Shown here: piece by piece, positions 22,939-30,705 of the stretch
How positions within the stretch are numbered: the first letter of the stretch is position 1
How the letters are laid out: each line of letters begins with the position of its first letter
Origin: Neobacillus cucumis
GTDB taxonomy: Bacteria; Bacillota; Bacilli; Bacillales; Cytobacillaceae
Reading direction: 5' to 3'
NCBI RefSeq assembly: GCF_002860255.1
Contig: NZ_PGVE01000024.1
Location: 1-64,000, forward strand
Length of the DNA stretch: 64,000 bases
Made by a program: the position numbers and the translations under genes
Notes under the pieces: generated by a model
What the model was told of the DNA's origin: nothing
Database searches by the model: none
Seen by the model: the letters and a program-made list of their open reading frames with translations, nothing else

Positions 22939-23853
22939 ATGAAGCTGGTGGAATCACAGGGAGATTCGGTAAGACAAGATTCTAAGCTTGCAGAAAGAGT
23001 CGATCTAAACTTGAAATCTACTAAAAGCAAATCTGGCTTTTCCTTAGTTGTGGGACTGATTTTTCTCTTTTTACTCCTTTACTTTGCTGCCATTGCCTAT
23101 CCATTGATTTGGATGATTATCAACTCCTTTAAAACGACCGCAGCCATTTTTAACGACAGCTGGGGTCTTCCAAAAGAATGGCTCTTTTCAAATTATACGA
23201 CTGCTTGGGAACAAGGGGTTTCCAGTTACTTTATGAATAGTTTGATCATCACAGGCGGCACTTGTTTGTTGACGGTGATAGTCAGTGCCTTATGTGCTTA
23301 TGGGTTGACTCGTTTCCAAATCAAGGGCGGGAAATTTCTGCTCTTATTCGTTTCAGCAGGTCTTATGTTTTCACCGCAAAGCAGTTTGATTCCTCTCTAT
23401 GAATTGGTTCAAAAGCTGGGAATCTTTGATACGTATTGGGCGCTGATTCTAACATTTACTGCCTATCGAATTCCTTTAACCGTGCTGTTAATCCGTGCCT
23501 TTTTCCTTTCCATTCCGAAAGAGTTGGAGGAATCAGCCTATTTGGATGGGGCGAACAGTTTTAAGGTGTTCACAAAAATATTCCTGCCAATGAGCAGACC
23601 GATCTTGTTCACGGGTGTAATATTAACCGCTTATTATGCTTGGAATGAGTTTTTGTTTTCCATTCTTTTCATACAAACAGAAGACGTGAAACCAATTACC
23701 TCTGGACTCTTAGTGTTTAAAGGTGCCTTAAGTACGAACTGGGGTGTATTAATGGCTGGATTGGTTATTTCCGCCATTCCGCTAATTGCCGTCTTCCTCA
23801 TGATGCAGAAGTACTTCGTCCGCGGCTTAGCCGAGGGAAGTGTAAAGGGGTAA
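22939..23853 (+). CDS. frlM: Sugar ABC transporter permease, FrlM-like (MalG family)
   Basis: This is the second channel subunit, starting two bases after the upstream stop. Its 304 residues include a hydrophilic N-terminus of about 35 residues, six helices and the EAA loop (ELEESAYLDGANSFKVFTKIFLPMSRP). It forms a heterodimer with the upstream permease by family precedent. Confidence 0.85.
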   Translation: MKLVESQGDSVRQDSKLAERVDLNLKSTKSKSGFSLVVGLIFLFLLLYFAAIAYPLIWMIINSFKTTAAIFNDSWGLPKEWLFSNYTTAWEQGVSSYFMNSLIITGGTCLLTVIVSALCAYGLTRFQIKGGKFLLLFVSAGLMFSPQSSLIPLYELVQKLGIFDTYWALILTFTAYRIPLTVLLIRAFFLSIPKELEESAYLDGANSFKVFTKIFLPMSRPILFTGVILTAYYAWNEFLFSILFIQTEDVKPITSGLLVFKGALSTNWGVLMAGLVISAIPLIAVFLMMQKYFVRGLAEGSVKG

Positions 23854-23904
23854 GCTTGTTATAAAAGAATGACTGTGTTAAAGGGCATGTTAATCTTGTA
23901 ACAC

Positions 23905-24036
23905 TGTTGATTGGAGCGGAAGGCGCGAGACTCCTGCGGGAGTACGGAGCAGGGGAGACCCCGCAGGCGCTTTCATCGCCGAAGAGGCTTCCCGGACCGC
24001 CCGCGGAAAGCGAAGCGCCTGGAGCGGAAATCAACA
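23905..24036. repeat. Interspersed repeat R2, copy 1
   Basis: A 132-bp element with terminal inverted repeats: TGTTGATTGGAGCGGAAGGC at the left and GCCTGGAGCGGAAATCAACA at the right. The GC-rich interior holds ACTCCTGCGGGA and GACCCCGCAGG. It separates the permease from the deglycase gene inside one transcription unit. Other copies are at 26066, 44316 and 44676. Confidence 0.85.
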
Positions 24037-24058
24037 ACATTTATAAGGAGTGGACGCA

Positions 24059-25072
24059 ATGTTGAATTTTAACAGGGAAAAGTACCTAAAGGTGACAGGC
24101 GGAGCCATTGGCCTGAGAGAAGAAATGGAAAGAGTAGTAGATAAAGTCTACGAAAAAGGATTTAAAAACCTATTCTTAATCGGTTCGGGCGGAGCTGTTG
24201 CAACGTTCTATCCATTTGAATTTATGGTGAACTCAACATCCACCATTCCAGCTTATGCAGAGATTGCTGCAGAATTTGTTTTACAAAATCATAAACAATT
24301 TAGTGAGAATTCACTTGTCATTCTATCTTCTCTATCAGGAACGACAGAGGAGACAGTCGCAGCAGCGAAATATTGTAAAGATAGAGGCGCAGCCACGATT
24401 GGCTTAACAGGTGAGTACAATCAGCCTCTTGCTGATATTGTTGACTTTCCACTAGTCAATTTTGCAGAAAATGATTTTGCGAGTGATTCCAATCAATTAG
24501 TGCTCTTCCACCTGCTTTTTAGACTCATGCATAAAAATGGAGATTTCCCTGAATATGAAAGATTTGCGGCGCAGCTTGAAACACTCCCGGAAAAGCTAAT
24601 CGAGGCCAAAGAGCAGTTTGAAGCGAAAGCAGAAGCGTTTGCTATTGCCTATAAAGATGAACCCTATCACATGGTCGTTGGTTCTGGTAACACATGGGGC
24701 CGCGCTTACTCTTATGCGATGTGTGTATTGGAAGAAATGCAATGGATTAAAACCAAATCGATTCATGCCGCGGAGTTCTTCCATGGTACCTTGGAGATTG
24801 TGGAAGAAGATACGAGTGTCATCTTATTTAAAGGAGAAGATGAAACTCGCCCATTGATGGACCGTGTGGAGCAGTTTGCTGAAAAGTATACAAAGAAATT
24901 AACCGTGCTAGATACAAAAGACTATCCGTTAGAGGGAATCAGTGAGGAGTTCAGAAAGTATCTATCACCGATTGTAATATCTACTCTATTACAAAGACTA
25001 AGTGTACACTTAGAGGATAAACGTAATCACTCGTTAGAGATTCGTAGATATTATCGGACAGTAGCATATTAA
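24059..25072 (+). CDS. SIS-domain sugar-phosphate deglycase, FrlB-like
   Basis: SIS proteins of this group split fructosamine 6-phosphates into glucose 6-phosphate and a free amine, for example fructoselysine 6-phosphate to lysine. Two SIS domains are visible: LFLIGSGGAVATFYP with SSLSGTTEETV near residues 40-105, and VVGSGNTWGRAYSY with HAAEFFHGTLE near 202-245. The ATG at 24059 follows AAGGAG. It is similar to the convergent deglycase at 26330-27316 along its length (shared FHG, DETRPL and RNH motifs). Which fructosamine each prefers cannot be read from the sequence. Confidence 0.82.
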   Translation: MLNFNREKYLKVTGGAIGLREEMERVVDKVYEKGFKNLFLIGSGGAVATFYPFEFMVNSTSTIPAYAEIAAEFVLQNHKQFSENSLVILSSLSGTTEETVAAAKYCKDRGAATIGLTGEYNQPLADIVDFPLVNFAENDFASDSNQLVLFHLLFRLMHKNGDFPEYERFAAQLETLPEKLIEAKEQFEAKAEAFAIAYKDEPYHMVVGSGNTWGRAYSYAMCVLEEMQWIKTKSIHAAEFFHGTLEIVEEDTSVILFKGEDETRPLMDRVEQFAEKYTKKLTVLDTKDYPLEGISEEFRKYLSPIVISTLLQRLSVHLEDKRNHSLEIRRYYRTVAY

Positions 25073-25080
25073 AAAGCGGC

Positions 25081-25105
25081 AGGGGAAGGATGGAATCTTT
25101 CCCCT
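25081..25105 (+). other. Intercistronic hairpin before frlD
   Basis: AGGGGAAG and CTTTCCCCT pair around GATGGAAT, between the deglycase and kinase genes. No T-run follows. Confidence 0.5.
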
Positions 25106-25129
25106 ATTCACAAATGGGAGGGACAATTA

Positions 25130-25966
25130 ATGAGATTAATAGCGGTTGGAGATAATGTAGTGGATTACTATGAAGATCGGGAGGAAATGTTCCCAGGGGG
25201 GAATGCCGTCAATGTAGCTGTTTTTTGGAAGCGCTATGGTGTGGAGGAAGTGTCCTATATAGGCATTGTTGGAAATGACGAAGAAGGCGATCATATTGTT
25301 AACTCGATAGCCCACGAACAGATTGATGTTTCCAGGGTAAGGAGAGTGTTTGGTCCATCTGGTGAAGCAGTTGTTACATTGGATGAGCGGGGGGACCGTA
25401 TATTTGTCGGCTCGAACAAAGGCGGTGTACAGAACCAGCTGAAATTGAATTTTACAGAATCAGAACTAGCGTTCATCAGCACTTTCTCGCTGCTTCATAC
25501 GAGTGTATTTAGCCGCTTAGAAAAAGAACTGCCAATACTTAAGCAGTATATTGATATCTCATTTGATTTTTCAACGAATTATGATGAGGATTATTTAAAG
25601 CTTGTCTGTCCATATATTAAATATGCTATTTTCTCTGGCGGGAGTTTAACAGAGGAGGAATGTGAAGCATTAATCACCCGTGTCCATCAGCTGGGAACAC
25701 CTAATATTATTGTGACCAGAGGCTCTGAAGGATCGTTATTCTCCGATTCACAGAGAGTGTATAGACAAGGGATTATTGAAACAGAAGTAGTGGATACGCT
25801 CGGTGCTGGCGACACTTTTGTGGCGATCTTTTTAAAAGAATATGTCTTGTCTGGGAATGCCAAGGAAGCAATGGAGAAGGGGGCAGCGGCAGCTGCTGAA
25901 ACCTGCCAGCGTTTTGGTGCCTTTGGCCATGGGAAAAAGCGCGGGAAACGGATTACCATTGGCTAA
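25130..25966 (+). CDS. frlD: PfkB-family fructosamine kinase, FrlD-like
   Basis: FrlD phosphorylates fructosamines at carbon 6 using ATP, preparing them for the SIS deglycase. The 278-residue protein starts RLIAVGDNVVDYY and has the substrate-loop glycine pair (FPGGNAVNVAVFWKR). Near 227 it carries the PfkB signature DTLGAGDTFVAIFL, which includes the catalytic Asp. GGGAGG precedes the ATG. Confidence 0.85.
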   Translation: MRLIAVGDNVVDYYEDREEMFPGGNAVNVAVFWKRYGVEEVSYIGIVGNDEEGDHIVNSIAHEQIDVSRVRRVFGPSGEAVVTLDERGDRIFVGSNKGGVQNQLKLNFTESELAFISTFSLLHTSVFSRLEKELPILKQYIDISFDFSTNYDEDYLKLVCPYIKYAIFSGGSLTEEECEALITRVHQLGTPNIIVTRGSEGSLFSDSQRVYRQGIIETEVVDTLGAGDTFVAIFLKEYVLSGNAKEAMEKGAAAAAETCQRFGAFGHGKKRGKRITIG

Positions 25967-25983
25967 GATGAAGGATCAAGAAG

Positions 25984-26033
25984 AGGCTGACTCAAAAGGT
26001 CGTTGAATCACGACATTTTTGAGTCAGCCTTTA
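25984..26033 (+). terminator. Terminator of the frl operon
   Basis: AGGCTGACTCAAAA (25984-25997) is perfectly complementary to TTTTGAGTCAGCCT (26017-26030), followed by TTATT. Confidence 0.85.
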
Positions 26034-26065
26034 TTGTTCAAAGTTCTACAGTAATATTTCCGCTC

Positions 26066-26196
26066 TGTTGATTGGAGTGGAAGGCGCGCAGACTCCTGCG
26101 GGAGTACGGGGCAGGGGAGACCCCGCAGGAGCGAATGCGACGAGGAGGCTCCCCGGCACGCCCGCGAACCGCTCGCGCCTGGAACGGAAATTAACA
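26066..26196. repeat. Interspersed repeat R2, copy 2
   Basis: A 131-bp copy in the same orientation as copy 1, with ends TGTTGATTGGAGTGG and GGAACGGAAATTAACA. With the hairpin at 26225 and two terminators it fills the gap between two convergent genes. Confidence 0.85.
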
Positions 26197-26224
26197 GACA
26201 AGGTTCAGAGTAATAAAAAAGGAA

Positions 26225-26254
26225 GTGCCCCTAAAAGATATACTTTGGGGACAC
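26225..26254. other. Hairpin in the frlD-deglycase gap
   Basis: GTGCCCC (26225-26231) faces GGGGACAC (26247-26254), with AAA/TTT pairing inside. It resembles the GGGGAC-containing R4 family but is degenerate. Confidence 0.4.
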
Positions 26255-26283
26255 CCTCTCTTTCTTATCCCCATTAAGGAAGT

Positions 26284-26320
26284 AAAAAAGCCCCCTAAGT
26301 CTCTAGGACTTAAAGGGAGC
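26284..26320 (-). terminator. Terminator of the minus-strand deglycase
   Basis: Read on the minus strand, CCCTTTAAGTCC and GACTTAGGGGG form a stem followed by CTTTTTTAC. Confidence 0.8.
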
Positions 26321-26329
26321 TTGATCGTT

Positions 26330-27316
26330 TTAATATTCAACTTTCCACATATATCTTCTTTTTGATAAGGGGTGATTACGAGCTTCTGCCAATTGTTCTG
26401 CATATCTGCGTAGAACATAATTTAATACAAGCGGTGCAATGTAACCTTTTAACTCTTCGTCAATGCCTTCTAAATCAAGTTCTTTTGCATCTAATACGAC
26501 AAGTTTTTCGCCATATTTTTTCGAGAAGTCTAATGCTCTTTCATCAAGAGGACGTGTTTCATCGATGCCAAGGAGGATAATAAATGGTACTTCTTTGTCA
26601 ATGATCTCAAAAGGACCATGGAAGTATTCACCTGAGTGGATGGCATTGGAGTGAATCCACTGCATTTCTAATAGAATACAAGTGGTGTAGGAATAAGCAA
26701 TTCCATAGTTTGCTCCGCTCGCCATTGTATAAATGACTTTTTCGTCTTTGTATTGTTGACCAAATTGTGTGGCTCTTTCTGCAAATTGCTTTTCAGCTTT
26801 TTCAAAAGCAGCCTGGGTATTTGATAAGCTGTTAACCATTTTTTCAAACTTATCATTTCCTTCTAATACGTTAAGAACACCCATTGTTAGCTGATAAAGC
26901 AGGCCTAAGTTAGTATTGAAGGCAATGGACTCAGTACCCCATTCGTATTTAACGACAAATTCACTTTCCTGTGCTAGCGGGGAAGCCGGTTCGTTTGTAA
27001 AACCAACAGTTAATGCCCCTTTTTGGCGGGCAAATACGGCTGCATTGACTGTTTCAGGAGTCGTACCAGACATGGAGCATAAGATAACTAGTGAGTTTTC
27101 GCCAAGTTTTCTAGGGTTGCGATGAATGAATTCATTGGAGCTGTATACATCAGAAGGAATGTTTTTTGCTTCTCGGTCCATGATATATTTGTTTGGATAC
27201 ATGATTGCAGAGGACCCTCCACATGCAACAAAGTATACATGATTAATGGTACGGCCTTTCAAAGCATCTAACACGTTTTTAACCTGTGGATCTACAACTA
27301 CTTGTGAGTTTACCAT
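26330..27316 (-). CDS. frlB: SIS-domain fructosamine-6-phosphate deglycase, FrlB-like
   Basis: This is the second deglycase of the locus, 328 residues, transcribed toward the operon and divergently from the regulator. SIS motifs are VYFVACGGSSAIMYP with CSMSGTTPETV (about 24-90) and YTMASGANYGIAYSY with HSGEYFHGPFE (about 197-237). GGAGGAAAA precedes the ATG. The C-terminal RNHPLSKRRYMWKVEY aligns with the other copy. Either paralogue could be the FrlB counterpart; the symbol is tentative. Confidence 0.82.
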   Translation of the reverse strand: MVNSQVVVDPQVKNVLDALKGRTINHVYFVACGGSSAIMYPNKYIMDREAKNIPSDVYSSNEFIHRNPRKLGENSLVILCSMSGTTPETVNAAVFARQKGALTVGFTNEPASPLAQESEFVVKYEWGTESIAFNTNLGLLYQLTMGVLNVLEGNDKFEKMVNSLSNTQAAFEKAEKQFAERATQFGQQYKDEKVIYTMASGANYGIAYSYTTCILLEMQWIHSNAIHSGEYFHGPFEIIDKEVPFIILLGIDETRPLDERALDFSKKYGEKLVVLDAKELDLEGIDEELKGYIAPLVLNYVLRRYAEQLAEARNHPLSKRRYMWKVEY

Positions 27317-27356
27317 TCATTTTTCCTCCTTAGGACTTTTTGGTCTTAAATATAAT

Positions 27357-27376
27357 AATACATTATATGATGTTAT
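27357..27376. promoter_or_regulatory. Operator half-palindrome upstream of frlB
   Basis: AATACAT, six bases, then ATGTTAT. It has the same spacing as the better palindrome at 27459-27478, with two mismatches in the left arm. It sits 41 bases before the minus-strand deglycase start. Confidence 0.5.
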
Positions 27377-27457
27377 AGTATTATACATGATTGTAATTGT
27401 CAATCTATTTTGAAGATTAAATAATATATTTTGATAGAAATTAATACTAAATTGACT

Positions 27458-27479
27458 TATAACATAATATGATGTTATA
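27458..27479. promoter_or_regulatory. GntR-type operator in the frlB-frlR divergent region
   Basis: TATAACAT and ATGTTATA are perfect 8-base arms around AATATG. The same ATAACAT half-site occurs at 20529 before the transporter operon. The 310-base divergent region is otherwise AT-rich. Confidence 0.7.
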
Positions 27480-27626
27480 TTAACTTTAACTATCTTGTTA
27501 GCTGGAATTAATTTTTATATACTAATAGTATCAATGGAATTTTACGGAAGCGGCAGTTGAATAGATTCATCAAGGGGGTAGTTTCTTCCCCTCATTACTT
27601 ATAACTAAATTAGGCAGGTGATTAAT

Positions 27627-28346
27627 ATGTTAAGACAGGATGATCAAATTCCTTTATATATTCAATTAAAGGAATCACTCCGCAGCTCTATTTTAAATGG
27701 AGAATTAAAGTACGGGGACAAGATCCCAACCGAAGCAGAATTGAGTGAGGATTTTAAGATTAGCAGGATTACCGTAAGAAAAGCGATTCTTGAGTTAGTG
27801 GAAGAAGGGTATCTGGTAAAGAGGCAAGGAAAGGGAACATTCGTAAACAAGCGGAAGATTGAACGGAAGATTGTCCACTTTCTTAGCTTTAGTGATGCTT
27901 GTAAGGCGAATGGCCTTACAGCCAGCAGTAAAGTGATTAAAAAGGAAATTATTCAGCCAACGGCAAAGGATAAAGAGCTGTTGCAGCTGGATGAAGGGGA
28001 TGCCCTATTATTTATTCAACGGGTTCGCTACGCCGGCGATTCTCCGATTATGATTGAAAATAACTATTACTCCTATAAAAAATTTCATATTTTACTCAAT
28101 GAAGACTTAGAAGGTTCGGTCTACAAAGTAATGGAAGAAAAGCTGAATATTAAGCCCCGTGGTTCCTGGGAGACGACTTTGGAGATTGTCCGGGCATCAG
28201 AGGATGAAGTGACATTGCTCAATACTTCAAGTGGTGAACCTCTTTTTTATATGGATACAACCGTTTATGATGAAAACAATGAGCCTGTACATCGCGGGAA
28301 ACAGTATATTTTAGGTGATAGTTATAAATTTATCTTCCAGCAATAG
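27627..28346 (+). CDS. frlR: GntR/HutC-family transcriptional regulator, FrlR-like
   Basis: It is a likely local repressor of the fructosamine genes, relieved by a pathway sugar phosphate. An N-terminal winged helix covers about residues 5-72 (YIQLKESLRSSILNGEL, LSEDFKISRITVRKAILELVEEGYLVKRQGKGTFV). A UTRA effector domain fills 90-235. The ATG at 27627 is preceded by GGCAGGTG. The nearby ATAACAT/ATGTTAT palindromes are its probable targets. Confidence 0.85.
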   Translation: MLRQDDQIPLYIQLKESLRSSILNGELKYGDKIPTEAELSEDFKISRITVRKAILELVEEGYLVKRQGKGTFVNKRKIERKIVHFLSFSDACKANGLTASSKVIKKEIIQPTAKDKELLQLDEGDALLFIQRVRYAGDSPIMIENNYYSYKKFHILLNEDLEGSVYKVMEEKLNIKPRGSWETTLEIVRASEDEVTLLNTSSGEPLFYMDTTVYDENNEPVHRGKQYILGDSYKFIFQQ

Positions 28347-28391
28347 CAGGAAAGGTAACATGAGCAATAATACATGAGGAAGTAGATCGAG

Positions 28392-29249
28392 ATGAGGAAA
28401 ACAATCAAAGATTGTTTATACATTTTGCTGGGTTCACTTATTTTTTCAATTGGAATCAATTATTTCACTATCCCAAACCTGTTGTCTGAAGGCGGTATTA
28501 TTGGTTTAACCTTGATCTTCCATTATCTGTTCCACTGGTCGCCAGGGATTGTGAATTTTATCCTCAATACGGCACTCGTTTTAATTGGAATGAAGTTTTT
28601 GGAAAAAAGAGCGATTATCTATACGTTATTTTCCATTTTTTCTTGCTCTTTGTTTTTATATATGACAGAGGAAACGGGAAAACAGCTGACGGATGACACC
28701 TTATTAGCGGCGATCTTTGCTGGTTTATTGGTGGGAGGCGGTTTAGGGATTATTTTTCGAGCCGGCGGCACCTCTGGCGGGACGACGATTTTAGCGAGGA
28801 TTGCCAACCAGTTTCTCGGTTGGAGTATGGGGAAGGGTATCTTAGTTATGGATATTATCGTAGTTGCCTGCTCGGTTCCTATTATTGGACTTGGGAAAGC
28901 GATGTATACGCTGATTGCTGTTTACTTAGGTGCTAAGGCGATTGATTTTATCGTCGAAGGGCTGGAAGAAAAGGTGGCCGTCCTGATTATCTCTAATTCA
29001 TCTGATGTGGTGCTGGATGCGATTACGAATAAGCTATCACGAGGAATCACAGTTTTAGAGGGCCGCGGCGGATACACAGGTGATAATAAAGATGTTCTTT
29101 ACATCGTTATTAATAAACAGGAAATTATCCGGTTGAAGAATTTGATTTATGAAGTGGATGAAAATGCCTATGTAACTGTCCATCATGTCCAAGAGATGAT
29201 GGGAAAGGGATATAAGGTAGGTAAGACGAAAATGGTGAAAAGTATATAG
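28392..29249 (+). CDS. YitT-family membrane protein
   Basis: The 285-residue protein has five or six membrane helices in the first 200 residues, with FRAGGTSGGTTILARI in the middle. A soluble C-terminal DUF2179 domain follows (SRGITVLEGRGGYTGDNKDVLYIVINKQEI). This is the YitT/YpjC/YqfU family, whose function is unknown. It begins 45 bases after frlR and may share its transcript. The ribosome site is weak. Confidence 0.85.
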   Translation: MRKTIKDCLYILLGSLIFSIGINYFTIPNLLSEGGIIGLTLIFHYLFHWSPGIVNFILNTALVLIGMKFLEKRAIIYTLFSIFSCSLFLYMTEETGKQLTDDTLLAAIFAGLLVGGGLGIIFRAGGTSGGTTILARIANQFLGWSMGKGILVMDIIVVACSVPIIGLGKAMYTLIAVYLGAKAIDFIVEGLEEKVAVLIISNSSDVVLDAITNKLSRGITVLEGRGGYTGDNKDVLYIVINKQEIIRLKNLIYEVDENAYVTVHHVQEMMGKGYKVGKTKMVKSI

Positions 29250-29258
29250 TGGGTTGAG

Positions 29259-29286
29259 GGAGTGCTTCTGCAAGCACTCTTTCTTC
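29259..29286 (+). terminator. Terminator after the YitT-type gene
   Basis: GAGTGCTT and AAGCACTC are perfect 8-base arms (29260-29279) with a CTGC-type loop, followed by TTTCTT. Confidence 0.75.
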
Positions 29287-29827
29287 TATTGGTAGAGGAT
29301 TGAATAAGGTGGGCTGGTCTTTGTGACTGGTCTTTTTTAGTGAGGTTTGGTGAGAAAGACTCAGTTTTTTTGTGGATGGTATGAGGAGGACAATTTTTTC
29401 ATATGATGATAGGGAAATGGTTATGAAGGTTGAGATGTAAAGTGAAGGAATGGCCTGAGTTATATAACAAGTTCCGTGGTGTTTTTTGCGAAGATGAGAG
29501 ATTTTTGACTATTTTTAAAAAATAGCAAAGGAAAGTGAACATTTGATGACAAATCTCACAGACAATATTGACAATGTTATTGTTAAATAGTGGTGTATTG
29601 TCATAATTTGCAGTATGTTACTGGTAAGAGAGAATCCTTCGATAAGAGCTGTTTAAAACGGGGAGGTGCCTGAGGTCGTAAGCCAAATTTAGTGTGTAAA
29701 TGAGCACGGCGAGATAATTCCAATTTTTATAAAGTTGGCTTGTCGACACAGGTTTGTAACAGTGCTATAATGAATTCGGTTACATATTTAATTAGTATGA
29801 AAATTTACAACATTGGAGGGGATAGAC
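29287..29827 (+). promoter_or_regulatory. Long leader region and promoter of the nuo operon
   Basis: I see no gene in this 541-base stretch. An extended -10 promoter, TGCTATAAT, is at 29763-29771, about 57 bases before nuoA. Upstream are a CTATTTTT/AAAAAATAG inverted repeat near 29509-29526, a tract rich in TTGACAATGTTATTGT near 29565-29585, and AAGCCAA (29680-29686) facing TTGGCTT (29735-29741). No Rex or Fnr consensus operator is obvious. Confidence 0.5.
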
Positions 29828-30199
29828 ATGGAACTTAATGTATATCAGAATAATTATCTGATAGTTTTTGTGTTCCTATGTCTTGGTGTGCTGCTGCCTG
29901 TGGTGGCGTTAACTTTGGGGAAATTTCTGCGCCCCAATAAGCCGAGTGATGAGAAGAATACCACATATGAAAGCGGTATTGAGCCATTTCACGATTCACG
30001 TGTGCAGTTCAATGTCCGCTATTATATTTTTGCCCTGATGTTTGTTATTTTTGATGTAGAAACTGTGTTTTTATATCCATGGGCGGTGGCTTATGATAAG
30101 CTGGGGATTTTTGCACTCGTCGAGATGTTAATTTTTGTGGCGATGCTGCTATTAGGCCTGGTGTATGCTTGGAAAAAGAAGGTGCTACAATGGATTTAA
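29828..30199 (+). CDS. nuoA: NADH-quinone oxidoreductase subunit A
   Basis: A small membrane subunit of complex I with three helices and the conserved charged loop [44 protein letters not shown]. The ATG at 29828 is preceded by GGAGGGG and gives 123 residues. The end overlaps nuoB by 10 bases. Confidence 0.94.
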   Translation: MELNVYQNNYLIVFVFLCLGVLLPVVALTLGKFLRPNKPSDEKNTTYESGIEPFHDSRVQFNVRYYIFALMFVIFDVETVFLYPWAVAYDKLGIFALVEMLIFVAMLLLGLVYAWKKKVLQWI

Positions 30200-30702
30200 G
30201 ACTAGAAGATTTCACACCGGAAGAAGTAAGAGAGTTAGAACGAAATGTATTTTTTGCCACGCTGGAGCAAATTAAGGCATGGGCACGGAGTAATTCTTTG
30301 TGGCCGATGACATTTGGTCTGGCTTGTTGTGCGATTGAAATGATGGGCACCGGGGGAGCCAACTATGACCTTGACCGATTTGGAACGATCTTTCGTACGT
30401 CTCCACGACAGTCGGATTGTATGATTGTTTCAGGGACGGTGACGAAAAAGATGGCACCGATCTTACGCCGGCTATATGACCAAATGCCTGAGCCTAAATG
30501 GGTCATTGCGATGGGTTCATGTGCCACTGCAGGCGGGCCGTATGTAAAGTCGTACTCTGTGGTTAAAGGGGTCGATCAGATCGTACCAGTTGATGTCTAT
30601 ATTCCGGGATGTCCGCCAAATCCTGCCGCTTTAATATATGGTATTAATAAATTAAAGGGAAAAATTCGTTATGAAGCGAAGACTGGGAAGAAGGTGATCT
30701 AA
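30190..30702 (+). CDS. nuoB: NADH-quinone oxidoreductase subunit B
   Basis: NuoB holds the terminal [4Fe-4S] cluster N2 that passes electrons to quinone. The four ligands are Cys46, Cys47, Cys111 and Cys141 ([31 protein letters not shown]). The ATG at 30190 lies within the end of nuoA after AAGAAGG. The product has 170 residues. Confidence 0.96.
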   Translation: MDLRLEDFTPEEVRELERNVFFATLEQIKAWARSNSLWPMTFGLACCAIEMMGTGGANYDLDRFGTIFRTSPRQSDCMIVSGTVTKKMAPILRRLYDQMPEPKWVIAMGSCATAGGPYVKSYSVVKGVDQIVPVDVYIPGCPPNPAALIYGINKLKGKIRYEAKTGKKVI

Positions 30703-30705
30703 CCT

